DNA of 64,000 nt from Nematostella vectensis (GCF_932526225.1 NC_064036.1:14067181-14131180); one strand, 5' to 3'; shown: positions 10,911 to 23,656, counted from the stretch's first letter. Made by a program: numbers and translations. The notes: generated by a model from the sequence alone, not told the origin.

Positions 10911-11367
10911 TCGGGCGATGTCCGGATGATTCTCTGGTGATGCAAGGTTTATGCTCGGGCGATGTCCGGATGATTCTCTGGTGATGCAAGGTTAATGGTC
11001 GGGCGATGTCCGGAAATCTCTCTGGTGATGCAAGGTTAATGGTCGGGCGATGTCCGGAAATCTCTCTGGTGATGCAAGGTTAATGGTCGGGCGATGTCCG
11101 GAAATCTCTCTGGTGATGCAAGGTTAATGGTCGGGCGATGTCCGGAAATCTCTCTGGTGATGCAAGGTTAATGGTCGGGCGATGTCCGGAAATCTCTCTG
11201 GTGATGCAAGGTTAATGGTCGGGCGATGTCCGGAAATCTCTCTGGTGATGCAAGGTTAATGGTCGGGCGATGTCCGGAAATCTCTCTGGTGATGCAAGGT
11301 TAATGGTCGGGCGATGTCCGGAAATCTCTCTGGTGATGCAAGGTTAATGGTCGGGCGATGTCCAGAT
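10911..11367. repeat. 44-bp minisatellite, 10 copies
   Basis: Ten full units of exactly 44 bases plus a partial, each beginning TCGGGCGATGTCCGGA and ending TGATGCAAGGTTAATGG. Copies 3 to 9 look identical, implying recent homogenisation; the first two differ in the middle. Confidence 0.95.
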
Positions 11368-12704
11368 AATACTGGGGCAGTAGTGTCATTTGAATGGGGA
11401 CTTCTCAAGAACATTACATGACTAAATCTCGATGTTTATTCCACAACTCTATTGAGTCAACAAACGTATTGCAATGATATGAAAAATTCTAAAAACAATG
11501 CAAAAATATTGAGAATAAGGTGTAACAGAACAAGCAATCCAACACAGGGCGGCGCACGTAGGAAAAATGAACTAACTAGTTTAAGATTCCATGCACCGTC
11601 ATATGTCAAATGTAAGGGCGGTGGAAAAATACATTTGAAAAGAAATCGTTGAATCCTCACAGTAAAGTACATTAAACCAGGGAAGTGTAAGTCTCTAATT
11701 AGTCGAAAATTGAAAGGCGCGAAAGTCGGGACGCGCACGAACAGAAAAATTCGTCGTTTGCTAAACTTGCTACAGCTACAAGGCCAAAGCTTGTAATACT
11801 ATAAAACACTGAGAAAACACGCGAATTTGCCAAGTTGACCACCACAAGTGTGCTGACTATTATGATGACGTTACCCCGTGAAGTCATAATGTGACGTCAA
11901 AGATACAGATAAAAGCAAATATTTTAAGTAAAATTGCTCGAAAACAAATATTGAATACGTTTTATGAATCTTGAGGGATGGGTGCACTAAGCCAAGAAAG
12001 CGTTTAAGAAATGATTGAGTAATTGTTGTTGTTTTTTCAAAGGTCCTAAAATCCAGATTATTTGATTTAATTTTGGTTTCTGTTAGATAAACGCTAAATC
12101 CATGCTTGGCTATATGAAGGAGAATTCAATAAAAAGGAATACAGAAAAGATATTGCGTTTTGAAATAACTTGGCGACAAAAAAGATCTTTTTAGAAAACA
12201 AAGAACCGGAAGTGAAACAAAGCCCGCGCGTGCTCATTTGGCCTGCCCATACACACTGATATCGCACATGATGAAGTTTAAAAACAAATTCCAATAGTGT
12301 TTCGTGGTATTTGCGCTTCAAAGGAACGATATCCGTCAAGTCATGCTGAAAATGGAAAAAGTATTTTAGAATTCTGATACAGCGCGCGCTACTTTTGAAA
12401 TAAGATTTTCAGTGCGTGAGCGAGCGTTCGGTGTTAGCAGCGCGCTCAGGTAGTAAAAATTGAAAACTTTGGCTTCATAAAGGTTGGCTTGACTAAATCA
12501 TCGATGAATCTTCGTTTTTACAAAATATGGGAAATATCATCACCTTAAAAGGCTGAGATCACTTAAAGTCGATTTTTGGGAACTTGAAACGCATATTTTT
12601 ATTTCTTTTACTTCAGGAAAGCTTGGAATGACGAATTCCGTGTTATGTATACGCGCTCAACGCCACCAGCGTAGCAACGTCGTTACTGAGCAACACTAAT
12701 GTCA
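11368..12704. other. No gene recognised
   Basis: Short ORFs only, without splice support or motifs. The ends of this stretch adjoin the 44-bp minisatellite and an inverted-repeat element. Confidence 0.4.
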
Positions 12705-12705
12705 G

Positions 12706-13380
12706 TACACCCTTAAGGTAATTCCCTTGAATTGCACTGCGCACCCCTTCTGCGCATAGTGGCGCGCGCTGTTTGTTCGAATTTTCCGGTATTAAGTGCG
12801 CGCGCGCCACAGTTGTACAAGAAAACAAAGCAAAAGGCGCGCGTTTTTTTTACTTAAAATCGCTTTGACAGAAAAACGAAGTCGGTAACCCCATTTTTTA
12901 TTTGCTCAAATAATTAAATATATACGGAAAAATGATATACTGAAAGAAGAAAAAAAGTTGGGTTGTAGAAGTTTTGTTATTTCTCTTAAAAGCCGTAAAA
13001 GTACTTCAAAATGGCGCTCTTTACCGTATGAATAGTGGCGCAAACAATGTCTTTCAGTGCGATCTCTTAAAATGTGATTTGTTTTGAACATTAGCTACTA
13101 CGGGGTATTGTTTAGTAGATCGGATTTTGGCAGCTCGACAAACAGAACTAATTTTCTAAAGACAATAGGCACTCTTTTTTGAAAACTAAGAGTTGGGATT
13201 TTTCCTTGCGCGATCAGTAAAAACGCGTCAACTCTATGCCCCTCTGTTGTGTAAACGAGGTCGGTACCCCCATTTTTTATTACATTTTTTGAAAGCCCTT
13301 AACTTCAATATTGTTTATGCCAAGTTTTAAAAAATTCTGGGTTGTAGAACTATTTCAAGGGAATTACCTTAAGAGGGACT
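12706..13380. mobile_element. Inverted-repeat element of about 675 bp
   Basis: Left end ACCCTTAAGGTAATTCCCTT (12709 on) is mirrored by AAGGGAATTACCTTAAGAGG near 13357-13376. Inside, a block with GGTCGGTACCCCCATTTTTTA and a block with CTGGGTTGTAGAA each occur twice in the same orientation (near 12880 and 13258; near 12958 and 13336). No coding capacity seen. Confidence 0.65.
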
Positions 13381-13748
13381 TGTCTTGAAGTATAGGTAAA
13401 TGAATATGGACTCTCTTGAATCTGGCATTAAGAAGTGTGATTGTGGTAAATACAAATGTTTTTTTTATCGGAAGAAAACTTTCGTCCGTCCACAAATTTT
13501 CCGCTTGATTCAAGATGAATCAGTCTGAAAGGGTATTTTTTCCGTTCAAACAACACCAGTTTTTACTAAATTTTAGGGTTTCAAAAAACAGTAATATACA
13601 CGGACTTGGTTTCGTTGAAGATTTCATAGATGAATATATGTGAACGTTGCGGACATCTTTTGCCGCCAAAAACCCCACGTACTCCCTAAAAAGCCCGGCT
13701 TAAAATAAAGCAACGTCCCGGACCCCAGCTTTTGATCAGAGAAGATCC

Positions 13749-13830
13749 AGAATTTCAGACCCCAGCTTGCATCTCACAGGCGATTCCGAATTTCGGACCC
13801 CCAGTTGCATCTCACAGGCGATTCCGATCT
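13749..13830. repeat. Two-copy 40-bp tandem repeat
   Basis: Two adjacent units with GAATTTC(A/G)GACCC and GCATCTCACAGGCGATTCC. Confidence 0.7.
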
Positions 13831-14139
13831 TTACAACAACTTTCCAAAACCAGGGGCTGATTGGAGTACAGCGAAGTATGAGCTTTTGGGACATAGGATA
13901 GCTTAAAACCCTGTGGTATGGAATGATCGCCAATATTTATTAGTTGTTTTTTTAAGACAATCCATCTTTGATGCTAAATTGGATATATTGGCTTATATTG
14001 TACATACGATTTCATTTTGTTTCATCTTGGGAGTCCTGGGTGAGGCTTTACATGAATGAGTATGTGAACCTTTAAACTATATCTTGCAAGTTTTTGTTAT
14101 CAATTAATTTAGGAGCTGTACTATAAAACGATGTTGTGT

Positions 14140-15004
14140 AACTCTTGACAGAGCTCTGTTTGTATGCTTATAGAATGTGCGCTACTTGTCTGGTCTCTGT
14201 GTGTATGACTATAGAATGTGCGCTACTTGTCTGAGCTCTGTGTGTACGCGTATAGAATGTGCGCTACTTGTCTGAGCTCTTGGTGCATACCTATAGAATT
14301 TGCGCTACTTGTCTGAGCTCTGTTTGTATCCCTATAGAATGTGCGCTACTTGTCTGAGCTCTGTTTGTATCCCTATAGAATGTGCGCTACTTGTCTGATC
14401 TCTTTTTGTATTCCTATAGAATGTGCGCTACTTGTCTGAGCTCTGTTTGTATCCCTATAGAATGTGCGCTACTTGTCTGAGCTCTGTTTGTATCCCTATA
14501 GAATGTGCGCTACTTGTCTGAGCTCTGTTTGTATACCTATAAAATGTGCGCTACTTGTCTGAGCTCTTTTTGTATTCCTATAGAATGTGCGCTACTTGTC
14601 TGAGCTCTGTTTGTATCCCTATAGAATGTGCGCTACTTGTCTGATCTCTTTTTGTATTCCTATAGAATGTGCGCTACTTGTCTGAGCTCTGTTTGTATAC
14701 CTATAGAATGTGCGCTACTTGTCTAAGCTCTTTTTGTATTCCTATAGAATGTGCGCTACTTGTCTGAGCTCTGTTTGTATCCCTATAAAATGTGCGCTAC
14801 TTGTCTGATCTCTTTTTGTATTCCTATAGAATGTGCGCTACTTGTCTGAGCTCTGTTTGTATCCCTATAGAATGTGCGCTACTTGTCTGAGCTCTGTTTG
14901 TATCCCTATAGAATTTGCGCTACTTGTCTGAGCTCTGTTTGTATCCCTATAGAATTTGCGCTACTTGTCTGAGCTCTTTTTGTATCCCTATAGAATGTGC
15001 GCTT
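14140..15004. repeat. 41-bp minisatellite, about 21 copies
   Basis: Units of 41 bases: GAGCTCTGTTTGTATCCCTA then TAGAATGTGCGCTACTTGTC. Two or three variants (CTGTTTGTATCCC, CTTTTTGTATTCC) alternate along the array, suggesting higher-order duplication of groups of units. Confidence 0.95.
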
Positions 15005-15145
15005 GGCGCTGTGGTAACTTACGAATATAATCTTTTGTAGATCGATAAGTATCCTGGATGAAAATGGCAAAAACCGTCAGCATATTTCCTCCTCTTAAAC
15101 TAATTAAAATGAGAAAACAAGAGCGTTTTAATTGTTAATGTTTCT

Positions 15146-15151
15146 TTTATT
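15146..15151 (-). terminator. Poly(A) signal of the secreted-protein gene
   Basis: AATAAA on the minus strand about 31 bases past the stop codon of the 15182-16267 gene. Confidence 0.55.
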
Positions 15152-15181
15152 GCACTCAGTTACAATCTGGTTTTCTCATGC

Positions 15182-16267
15182 TCAGAGGAAGTAGCCGTAG
15201 ATGTCAACGCAGACCCTGCCTCGGTTGTCCCCTTCAAACTTGTTAAGCAAGTCCTCTCCATACCAGAGGCGGAGCATGCTCTTCGGACTTAACTGGTACG
15301 CCTCGTTGAAGCCGTACTGCAGCACGAGTTCCTTTGAGCGTGAGTCATACCCATCTACCGTATCAGTGGGCGGGGTTTGATCCACCACGATTCCTGGTTT
15401 CAGAATTGAAGAAATAGGGCGGTTAAATCATTTTATAGTGTTCTCAAAGAGAGTTTTCCTTAGTCGGATAGTTTAGAAGTACCTTGTCTTGCCTTTAATT
15501 CAAACTATGATGCGTAAGGGGCATGCAACTCGTGGGAATATGACTTGATTCGCCTTGTTTGTAACTAAGATGTTAAGAGGATGTTTTTCCAATCCCTTCC
15601 AATTGTGGCATCCCCATCTGCTCTTGTGAGGTCCATCAAGGCTTTCGGCCCTTTCACCGCACAAGATGTTACCACTGCGGTGAACGAGATTAACAGCGGC
15701 CAAGAAGCCTGTGTACTTAGGGGTGAATGAACCAGGGTGGTTAAGTCTTCCCTCAAAGCACACTGGCGCGTCATTTAGCTTCACATAGCTATCTGAAATT
15801 TGGGAAATATACAAATATTACGGTCACAAAGACCTTAATCTTAAAAACTATTTTTTTAATTGTTGAAACACAAATAGATAGACGAATAAAATAAAACGAA
15901 TGTAGGAGACATCTCAATTTTTTGGGGCAGTGCTTTTTGCCAAATTTGAACGTTTCAAAGCATCCAAAATACCAACATTTTCTACGTGAATGCATTCCCC
16001 CGCGACATTTAAAACTAGAGCATTTCCAGTTTTGCACTCCTTTAATACATTGTGCTCTGCCTCTGAGATATATGTACCCCACCTCACAAGCATAGAAATA
16101 TCTTATATTTTTTAACAAAACTAATAAAAGGTATATCACAGACGATTTTTTTCTTAAAAAGGAAACAGAATTTAAGAATACTTACGGCAGGTCCCCATCT
16201 CGCCATGGTGGTAGTCGCCGCTAACCACCATAACACTCCCAAGGAAACAAAGAAACACTGGGATCAT
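15182..16267 (-). CDS. Small secreted cysteine-containing protein
   Basis: Three exons on the minus strand. Exon 1 (16267-16186) encodes MIPVFLCFLGSVMVVSG, a clear signal peptide, and ends in CC|GTAAGT. Exon 2 begins at 15792 in matching phase (H-SYVKLNDAPVCFEG) and includes SRWGCHNW. Exon 3 (15393-15182) ends LRLWYGEDL, RVCVDIYGYFL and stop. The exon 2 end is unresolved: no GT donor in the needed phase lies after the conserved-looking SRWGC part, so either an early donor after ILCG is used or the assembly has an indel. The fold resembles uncharacterised secreted proteins I recall from other invertebrates with a terminal LRLWYGEDL-like and C-x-DVY motif; function is unknown. Extracellular location is inferred from the signal peptide. 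Confidence 0.7.
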
Positions 16268-16269
16268 TT

Positions 16270-18560
16270 GATACTGGCTCAGCTCAAGTAAACGTTTTGC
16301 TAAAAGTGATGTTGATGAGGGTAATGGGTGTCTTTTTATAGGCTTGGACACGAATGCTACACGGGTGCAGCCTGGATTTGTCTAAGGGGGGGTTCGCATT
16401 TGTGATTTTTACGCGTGAAAATGAGGTTATTTTTGAATAAGAAGAGACCCTTTTTGTCTGCCGAGTGGGAGTATTTTCTTCCCCTGTGCACCCCCCCTTG
16501 TAACGAGCCTGAGCTGCTAAGATATAAATTCGAGGCTAAAGGGTTTGATTAGTTCTAGATAGTTATTGCTAATTTTGATTTGGCATTATTTCGAAACGGG
16601 ACGAATTATTTTGTTTATCAGTTCTCTATCTATTCTAATACCGCTAAGATCAGATTATAGGGTCGTGCTTAGGTAATAACTATCGCGTATCCTTCACAAA
16701 CAAATTTACTGCAAATGATATCAAAGTTTTCGACGCTCTGTGAGACCTTGTAACAACAGATAATTCCATATAAAATCAAATCCGTTATATGTCGGTGATT
16801 TAGCCCTCAGAGGCTCCAAATAAAATTGATTATATCGTAATAGAGTAAATATTATATTTTCTTTTATTGTTTTTTATTTTATTTTGCTAGCTATCCCTTT
16901 TCATGATAGCTAACTGCTGATAAATCCACTATCATTAGCTATTACAGCCGTTCTCACTCACACGAAGCTCACTCAAAGCCCCTCGACTTCGCCCTAAATC
17001 AGAAAATCTCCAAACCTCGCGCAGGGCAGAACGAGTGGCCCCATATGGTAGAGTTACCGTTGTCATGTAAACTTTGACAAAAAAACGAGTTTAACGTGCC
17101 AAGTCTTCGAACTAGCCTTTGCGCGTGACAACGGCTGTAATGTGCAAATATTTTATTCATACTAAAAAAGTCGTGGCAAAGAATTAGTGTTAATTTGGGT
17201 GACGATTTTCATGATTACTTCTCCATTTTGTTGCTCAGCTTCCTTTGCGGTCTCCTCACGGTTGCTAAGATATAAACTCGAGGTAAAATAACTATTTATT
17301 GCTTATTTTAAATTTCGTAATTTTTAAATCATTGAATTAAAATTCCCAAGTTCGTCCTTTATTAAATTCTTAGCATCAGAGAGTAGAAGTGTGTTTCGTG
17401 TGTGGTCGAAATGCACATACCCAGATTTTGGCTTTTTAAGATAATTTTTTATTGGTCATCCTTGCTCGATACTTGCGCTATATATGAGCTCAGACTAAAA
17501 GCTTTCAATGACACTTTACAAAAAGTCGCATCTATTTAAAAAAAAGTCGCATTTGAAATTTTGTTTGCTATTTCTTACTAAGTACTTAGATACATTTTCC
17601 GCCTCATTTGATGTGAGATGTGCTTATTTGATGTGAAATTTGCTTTTTACACCTATTTTCAAATGTATGCGGAATCCCGCGTTTCCAATTCTCTCATTTG
17701 ACAAGGCTAGTACTTGGTGTAAGTCATAAGCATTCCCAAAGTGCTCTGCAAGTGTCTTCAACAGATGAGACCTCTAAATATTATATTGATGGGAAATTAC
17801 TCTTCAGCGCAGATCTTCGCTGAAATTTTTCATGGTTTGAGAGGCTGGATCATGTCGGGAGTCGTTTAGCAATATACTTTATGTAGTTTGATGTTAGGAA
17901 CTTGATTTGAAGATCGTCTCAAATTTGAGAATGCTTATGATATCCACGAAGTACAAAGCTTGTCGAATGGCAGAATTGAAATTAAAACCCGGTATTACGC
18001 ATACATTAAAAAAAAAGGTGTTAGCGTCTCGCATGTTTCTTCACGCCATGTCGGCGAGGCCCAGCTTCAGGATCCTGCTGTCTGTCTACCTATCTGCTGT
18101 CTCTGGTAGTCCACCGAACAAGCTTTGGCTTATTTGATACTTTTAGAATCTTTCGATTAGCGACAGTACTATATAAGATTTTTTTTGCTGATTTTAGGAA
18201 CTGTTGGACTATTCCATTTTGTTATAAAAACAGTATCGCTTTGGTACACATAGCTCCGGTCTTAGGTTGGTAGCTGCATTTTTACAAGGAAGGTCACATT
18301 GAACCCGGCTGGGAGTTTCGTTATCGAATTCGCAACTTTTAAAATGGGGGAATCCCTCAAAGGACCAAGTTTGGCCAACTATTATTTGCAATTATTGGGG
18401 CACACACGTAATATATATTCGACCTAACCGTGATGGAAGTCATTCTATGCAATTCTCACCCTGGACTAGTCGTTCACAACATGACGTTAAGCCTGCGCAA
18501 ATATAAACCCTTATCTGTTGACTTAGTCCCATTTTCATCGGAGGATTGGAGAGCGAACAG
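16270..18560. other. No gene recognised
   Basis: AT-rich spacer between the secreted-protein gene and retroelement debris. A 60-codon minus ORF at 18209-18391 contains several cysteines but has no good splice support. Nothing else stands out. Confidence 0.4.
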
Positions 18561-18665
18561 GTTTCTTCGCTTAAATCATTAGGCGCTCACATCTCCGAGG
18601 AGCTCACTTGGGTTGTGCACTGTGAGTCGTGAAAAAAGCCAATAGAAGGCTATATACTTTGAGGC
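18561..18665 (+). mobile_element. Non-LTR retrotransposon remnant (RT C-terminal part)
   Basis: Conceptual translation gives SLGAHISEELTW, then after a one-base frameshift VKKANRRLYTLRQ. This pair is the well-known pattern just after the reverse transcriptase domain in CR1/L2/jockey-like LINEs (LGV-ISxDLxW, then VKKAxxRLYxLRxL). It is frameshifted, has stops and runs into the assembly gap, so it is a dead fragment. Confidence 0.65.
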
Positions 18666-18689
18666 AATAGAGGCCATTCCAGCTATAAG

Positions 18690-18889
18690 NNNNNNNNNNN
18701 NNNNNNNNNNNNNNNNNNNNNNNNNNNNNNNNNNNNNNNNNNNNNNNNNNNNNNNNNNNNNNNNNNNNNNNNNNNNNNNNNNNNNNNNNNNNNNNNNNNN
18801 NNNNNNNNNNNNNNNNNNNNNNNNNNNNNNNNNNNNNNNNNNNNNNNNNNNNNNNNNNNNNNNNNNNNNNNNNNNNNNNNNNNNNNNNN
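18690..18889. other. Assembly gap of 200 N
   Basis: A run of exactly 200 N, a conventional placeholder length. The next exon of the 18958-21605 gene may be hidden here. Confidence 0.99.
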
Positions 18890-18957
18890 TTTTAATTAAT
18901 AAAGATAATTGATTTATTGTCTCCCTACATTCATATTATAGAGATTACGGTACTTAC

Positions 18958-21605
18958 CCCTCAGGTACAACACCACATGCTTAGACTTGATGTACAAATC
19001 TGTTTCGTTTGATTTTAACGGTTTTCCTACAGTTTGCTTCATAAACGCTTGACCTGGTTTACTAGGCTCCCTGTGGTAAACAAATGCCTTGCAGCCCTCG
19101 TCTCTGTCGCACTCGGCCTGGGCGACAGTGATGTTAAACACCTCCTTATCAAAGTAGTCACCAGTCTCTCCCAAGGTTGCTCTTGGGACCTGGGACGAGA
19201 AAAGGTCCGTGAAGCAATAAGAGGCAGAGAATAGGGGACTTGCTAAGTGATCAGGTGACCTTTTTGGAGGCAAAATCAAAACAAAATGATCAAACAAAAA
19301 ATCAGAAATGACTGTGCCCGTCACACAAGAAAACGACGAAGAAATAAAATCTTTATATGAAACTAAACTCTTTCTGAAAAAAAATGGAATTCTGTTTTTT
19401 TTTTTCGAAAGCGCTAATGAATAAATTGCTTTTTTACTGTTATTTTGCCGCTAAAAGGCCGAGCACGCGCTAGTCATGTGATCTCTTAGCGCAAGTCCCC
19501 TATTAATTAATACTGACAACATAATCAAATCAACCTGAAAGTTTCTTTTAATAATGATAGGCGGCTTCTCCGTATCCGTAGCCGCCGTCTGATAGACGGC
19601 TTCTGTATAATTTGTATGATTTCGCAAGCTAATAGATCGTCATGGAGACACTGATCATGACACAGATCTGCGAGCGTGACATAACAAAAAAGCTACCACC
19701 ACGGTGACACGTCAAAGGCACAAAAAGATGTTAGATCCCTAGGTCGCTGGAAAAAAATTGTCTAGAATGGTTCTGCTGGAAAATTTTTTAAGTCGAACTA
19801 GTTGTGCTGGGAATATTTTTGGGGCGCTGGAGCGGATGCTTGGGACCGCCGATCGGTTATACGGGCAAATAATCATGAGCTCCAATGACTAACCACTGCT
19901 GGATGGAAAAAATGCTGCCTGGGAATAAAAGGAATGGTCCTTACTGGGAAAAAGGAACAGCAACTTTTAAAATCATTATTTTCGGCATCAACATATTCAA
20001 ACGACTAAATATGCAATTATAACGCGTTTCGTTCTATGTCCTTGACACGTAAAACACACGGGCGTGAACATGCCAATGTTTACACTGTACAGTGGAAGTC
20101 CTAGCCCGTGTCGGGGAAAGAAATAAGGGAACTTGAGCAAACACGCTACTGGACAACCTGAAGTAAACAAATTTTTTTTGTTTAACGCTATCGTGCCGCT
20201 AGCCTAACTTCCGGTTGCCGTACTTCTTTCAGAAATATCCCTAGAAACCCGAGAGTAAGATCTTTTATATTTTGAAAACTTGACGTTTGCCCTGAAGCCT
20301 AAAATATGAAAGACGGATTCTGAGGATAATTCCGGGGAAAAAATCGTTTGCATTATGCCTCCATTAAAACAGAAACCTTTTAGGATTTAAAACTTTAAAA
20401 AGGGGGGGGGGGGAGGGTATGTATATTTATGAAGATTTGGGTACTTTTGAAGTCATATATTTTATACAGCTAAGGATATCCACCTTTTTGTGCATAATCT
20501 TTATTTGCTTATTTGCGCAAACATAACTAGGTAGTGATGGTTATATTAAAAATCTTCGCTGGAATAATAATGGGTTAGAAAATTTGTTTTAATAACATTA
20601 AAATACTGGATGGGCTTGTGTTCATTGTAGATATTGCTCAGAATTGAATTAAGATTTCTTGGAATTGGTTTTTAGCAAAGAAAAATCAATAAATCAATCA
20701 TTAACAAAAAGGATTCATAAAGAACTAAAAGAAGTGTGAATGAATGTCTAGCCACCCAGCTATAGAGATATCCAATTTTATTATATGGATAGTAGTGTTT
20801 TACCGGAAACTAAAGTGTTTAGCAAATTGATATTTCAAAGCCCATAATTTGTTCAATTTTTCATAAAGTGACCCATCAAATAAGTACCTTTTGAACTTTT
20901 TTGGCTAAGTAGGCTATTATTTTAGGGTATTAAAATCCAAAATCACAAGATTCTTTTACGCAGGTTTTTACTGTAACAACAACAAAACAACAACATCATT
21001 AATAATAATAATATTAATAATAAAAATAATAATAATAATAATTTAAAATAATAATTTTCTGCGTGGAAACTTTTTTTTAGCAAATGGGCTGGAGGAACTC
21101 ACTTTCTTATACCCCGGTATCGACTCCACAGGTGCAAACTCCGAGGGCATCAAGTCAGAAACGCGTCCCCCCTTGTCCAAAAATATCTCCACCTAAAAAG
21201 GGGTAGAAAAACAAAATTTAATTCTAAACTCTTGAAGCGAGCCAGGAGAAAAACACTTTTAATAAAACGCCTCGCCTTTTTCCTGTAAACCAAATGAAGG
21301 TAAAAATCCGGAAAAATAAACGCGCAAAAACATAAAAAATACATACATTTGTTTGATATTGGCTTGTACACGGGTGCCATATTCTCATATAGATTAATTT
21401 CTAAGAAGAAATAATGGTGGATATTTTACACCCATCCCTGCGAAATGGCCTGTGTATTTATCCTTCACGCGACGTGTTTCCCTACCTCACTTTCCCAGTT
21501 ACTGGATCGCTTAATCTGTCTGTTTCGGTCCGATAATATTAGAATGGCTGTTATGAAGGTTGCAAGGTACAGCGTGTACTTTGCATAACGCACCAAAGAG
21601 AACAT
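18958..21605 (-). CDS. Type II-like membrane protein, 5' three exons (partial)
   Basis: Exons on the minus strand: 21605-21486 (40 codons), 21192-21103 (30 codons), 19189-18958 (77 codons plus 1 base). All have GT-AG borders and compatible phases (0, 0, then 1). The N-terminus MFSLVRYAKYTLYLATFITA starts a single membrane segment (about residues 10-25) followed by a basic stretch, as in type II proteins or Golgi enzymes. Exon 3 has ECDRDEGCKAFVYHREP, resembling PAN/apple-like or WSC-like extracellular stretches (Cys-x-Ala-Phe core). The reading frame continues past 18958 in phase 1, and the remaining exons are lost in the gap or not recognisable. Function unknown; a glycosyltransferase-like or receptor protein are both possible. 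Confidence 0.6.
19325..21060. other. Intron and low-complexity sequence
   Basis: Falls in intron 2 of the membrane-protein gene. It holds a poly-G run at about 20402-20414 and an AAT-rich microsatellite at 20998-21055. No other coding signal. Confidence 0.5.
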
Positions 21606-22600
21606 CGCGGAACGCTGAATATTCGTTAAATGCACAATAAGAGGTAGTTGACACGAGGAGCATATGTTGCGCATGCGTAGTAGACTTTTATTTCAAAGTG
21701 ATCCAAAATGGCGGTCGAGAAGAGTTGAGAGCGCTTGCTTTTCAAAAGGTTTACTACATTGTCATATGCCTTCTTATGTCTGAATCTTAGTCACCGAAAA
21801 TCAATAATTTCCTGCTAGCCTTAGACTAATATTTTTCCATATGCGTACTACATGTTTTCGGGGAGAGAGCATCTCTATGGGTATAAGGTTTTGTTCGTCA
21901 TATATTATGTACTTTGCCTCTTATATACAAATGCAACATAATTGTATTTTTTCGGCACCTCAAGCAAAACAAACAATACAAATGACGGACGGGAGTAAAA
22001 AGGACGCCGCGTAAGGAAGCTGTTTAACTAATGAGATCAGAAGCTCGCAGCAAATTATAAATTAGCACGAAAGAAGTCCGATAGATATGCTACAATTCAA
22101 AAGATTCGGATTTTAAATAGAGTTTTTCTTTGCAGAAACATGTCCGTGAAAGTAGAAGATAAACAAAAAGGCAACAAAAATAAATAAAACCTAAAATCTC
22201 TTAAAATCTGACTTTCAGATTTTTTTAAAACTTCAAACCATATGTGGAGGCAAACGTCGTAAGTTTTGTCTAAGGGGTATGGCTTAAAAATAATTTTCCA
22301 CGTATAGTGTGTATTTGCAAAAATCTGAAAGCACATTATCCATTGTTTCGTCGCTATGGTAACTCAAATAGCAACAGCTCACATATTTTCCAAAATTCAA
22401 TCCTCACTTGATAAATGGACTTAAACTTAAATTCCAAGCTTTGCGCAAACGCAAACTGTAGCCCTTTAAACATGATCGGTATATCTACTAAAAAACTGCA
22501 GGCAGCTTCCTTGAATTCTCATGTGCCTGCCACCATGACACCTAGTAGTAAAAATCACTGTTTGTCCTATTTTTGTGATATGATATTTTAAAAACCTCAT
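21606..22600. other. No gene recognised
   Basis: Upstream of the membrane-protein gene start on the minus strand, so it should include that promoter. Short ORFs only. Confidence 0.35.
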
Positions 22601-22619
22601 TATTACGTACAGAAATGTC

Positions 22620-22780
22620 ATCCCTAATAAGACCGAGGTAATCAACTTTCGTTATTACGGGTACACACTTGCAAATACGGACATCCTTGGGATCTTAATT
22701 TGGTGTCCGTAATAACGGGAGTTGCTTTTCAACCATTTCTATCTCGGTCTCGTCGGGGATTGTGTTTCTGTCCATAATTA
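22620..22780. repeat. GTGTCCGTAAT-type repeat
   Basis: Several diverged units with TCGTTATTACGG and GTCCGTAATAACGGG, related to 23915-24050 and 2873-3010. Confidence 0.45.
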
Positions 22781-22805
22781 CGGGGTGTTCGTATGACGAG
22801 AACTG

Positions 22806-22992
22806 ATCTTCGATTTTAGCAAAGCTTTCGATAATATATCACGAGGTAAACTATATTCCAAACTAAGTGATATTGGCATAGACGTAAAATTCTTAGATAT
22901 TATCAAGGATATGTATAGTAAAGACTTTGCGTGTGTTAAAATGGACGGGTTACCGGGAACGGGAATCAACATGCTTCAAGGGGAAAAGGGAT
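22806..22992 (+). mobile_element. Non-LTR reverse transcriptase fragment
   Basis: About 62 codons on the plus strand read IFDFSKAFDNISRGKLYSKL, then a region with FLDIIKDMYSKDFACVKMDG and a degraded MLQGEKG. This is the LINE RT block around the DFSKAFD motif up to the V-x-QG motif. It lacks any flanking RT or endonuclease sequence and ends in unrelated DNA. A minus-strand ORF over the same bases is its shadow. Confidence 0.8.
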
Positions 22993-23189
22993 TTTTCAAA
23001 TATCTTCTTGTTTATGCTGAAAACGTTGTTAATCTATATAATTTTTCGCATTTTGAGAGATTTTGATAGCATCAAATTTCAAACCTTGCTGCTCAGTAGA
23101 CTTCACTTCGATCCTAAGACTCCTTGTATTACATGCTATAGCCACTGGGATTTCGCAAGAATACAGTAACGGGATTTGGACCCTCCCTT

Positions 23190-23656
23190 CAGGACCCTGA
23201 AAAATTAACAGACTTGATCAGAAAAGCGTTACGAACCCGTCTTATTAAGTGAAAAGCTCCTCGAAAGATAGTTTCAGTCAGTTTTTTATTTTATACACAA
23301 AAAAATGTGTGCAGTTGTATAGCGCTTATTAGCTTTAAGCGCTTTACATGCTAGGATATCTCATCCTCAAGACTACGCAAGGCAGTTTACAATCCTAAGT
23401 GTGTGTTAGTAATGTAAGTACTGTCACTGAGGGTGGTCACTGCCAGGGTTTCTACTTTTCTGAATCCGCCCATCTTACCCTCTCAAAGCGCCCTTTTAAA
23501 AAGGACCCGTTGTTTTTGTTTTGATAATGGAAAAACTTCACTGAGAAATAATGTTGCATTTCGGTGGCTTCAAAAATGGTAGCCCGACCATTTTTTTTAC
23601 AATATTTGCTTGTACTGAAAATGACAAGGATTAACCGGCCTTCATCATGTACAGAT
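23190..23656. other. No gene recognised
   Basis: Spacer between the RT fragment and the homopolymer cluster. A short GCGCTTATTAGCTTTAAGCGC inverted repeat lies near 23321-23342. Confidence 0.35.

Noticed and set aside
10911..15004. CRISPR-like regular arrays
   Set aside because: Units are contiguous tandem copies without unique spacers, in a eukaryotic context; they are minisatellites.
18209..18391. Cysteine-containing 60-codon minus ORF as a further exon of the membrane protein
   Set aside because: No acceptor in the required phase and no link in motif to the upstream exons.
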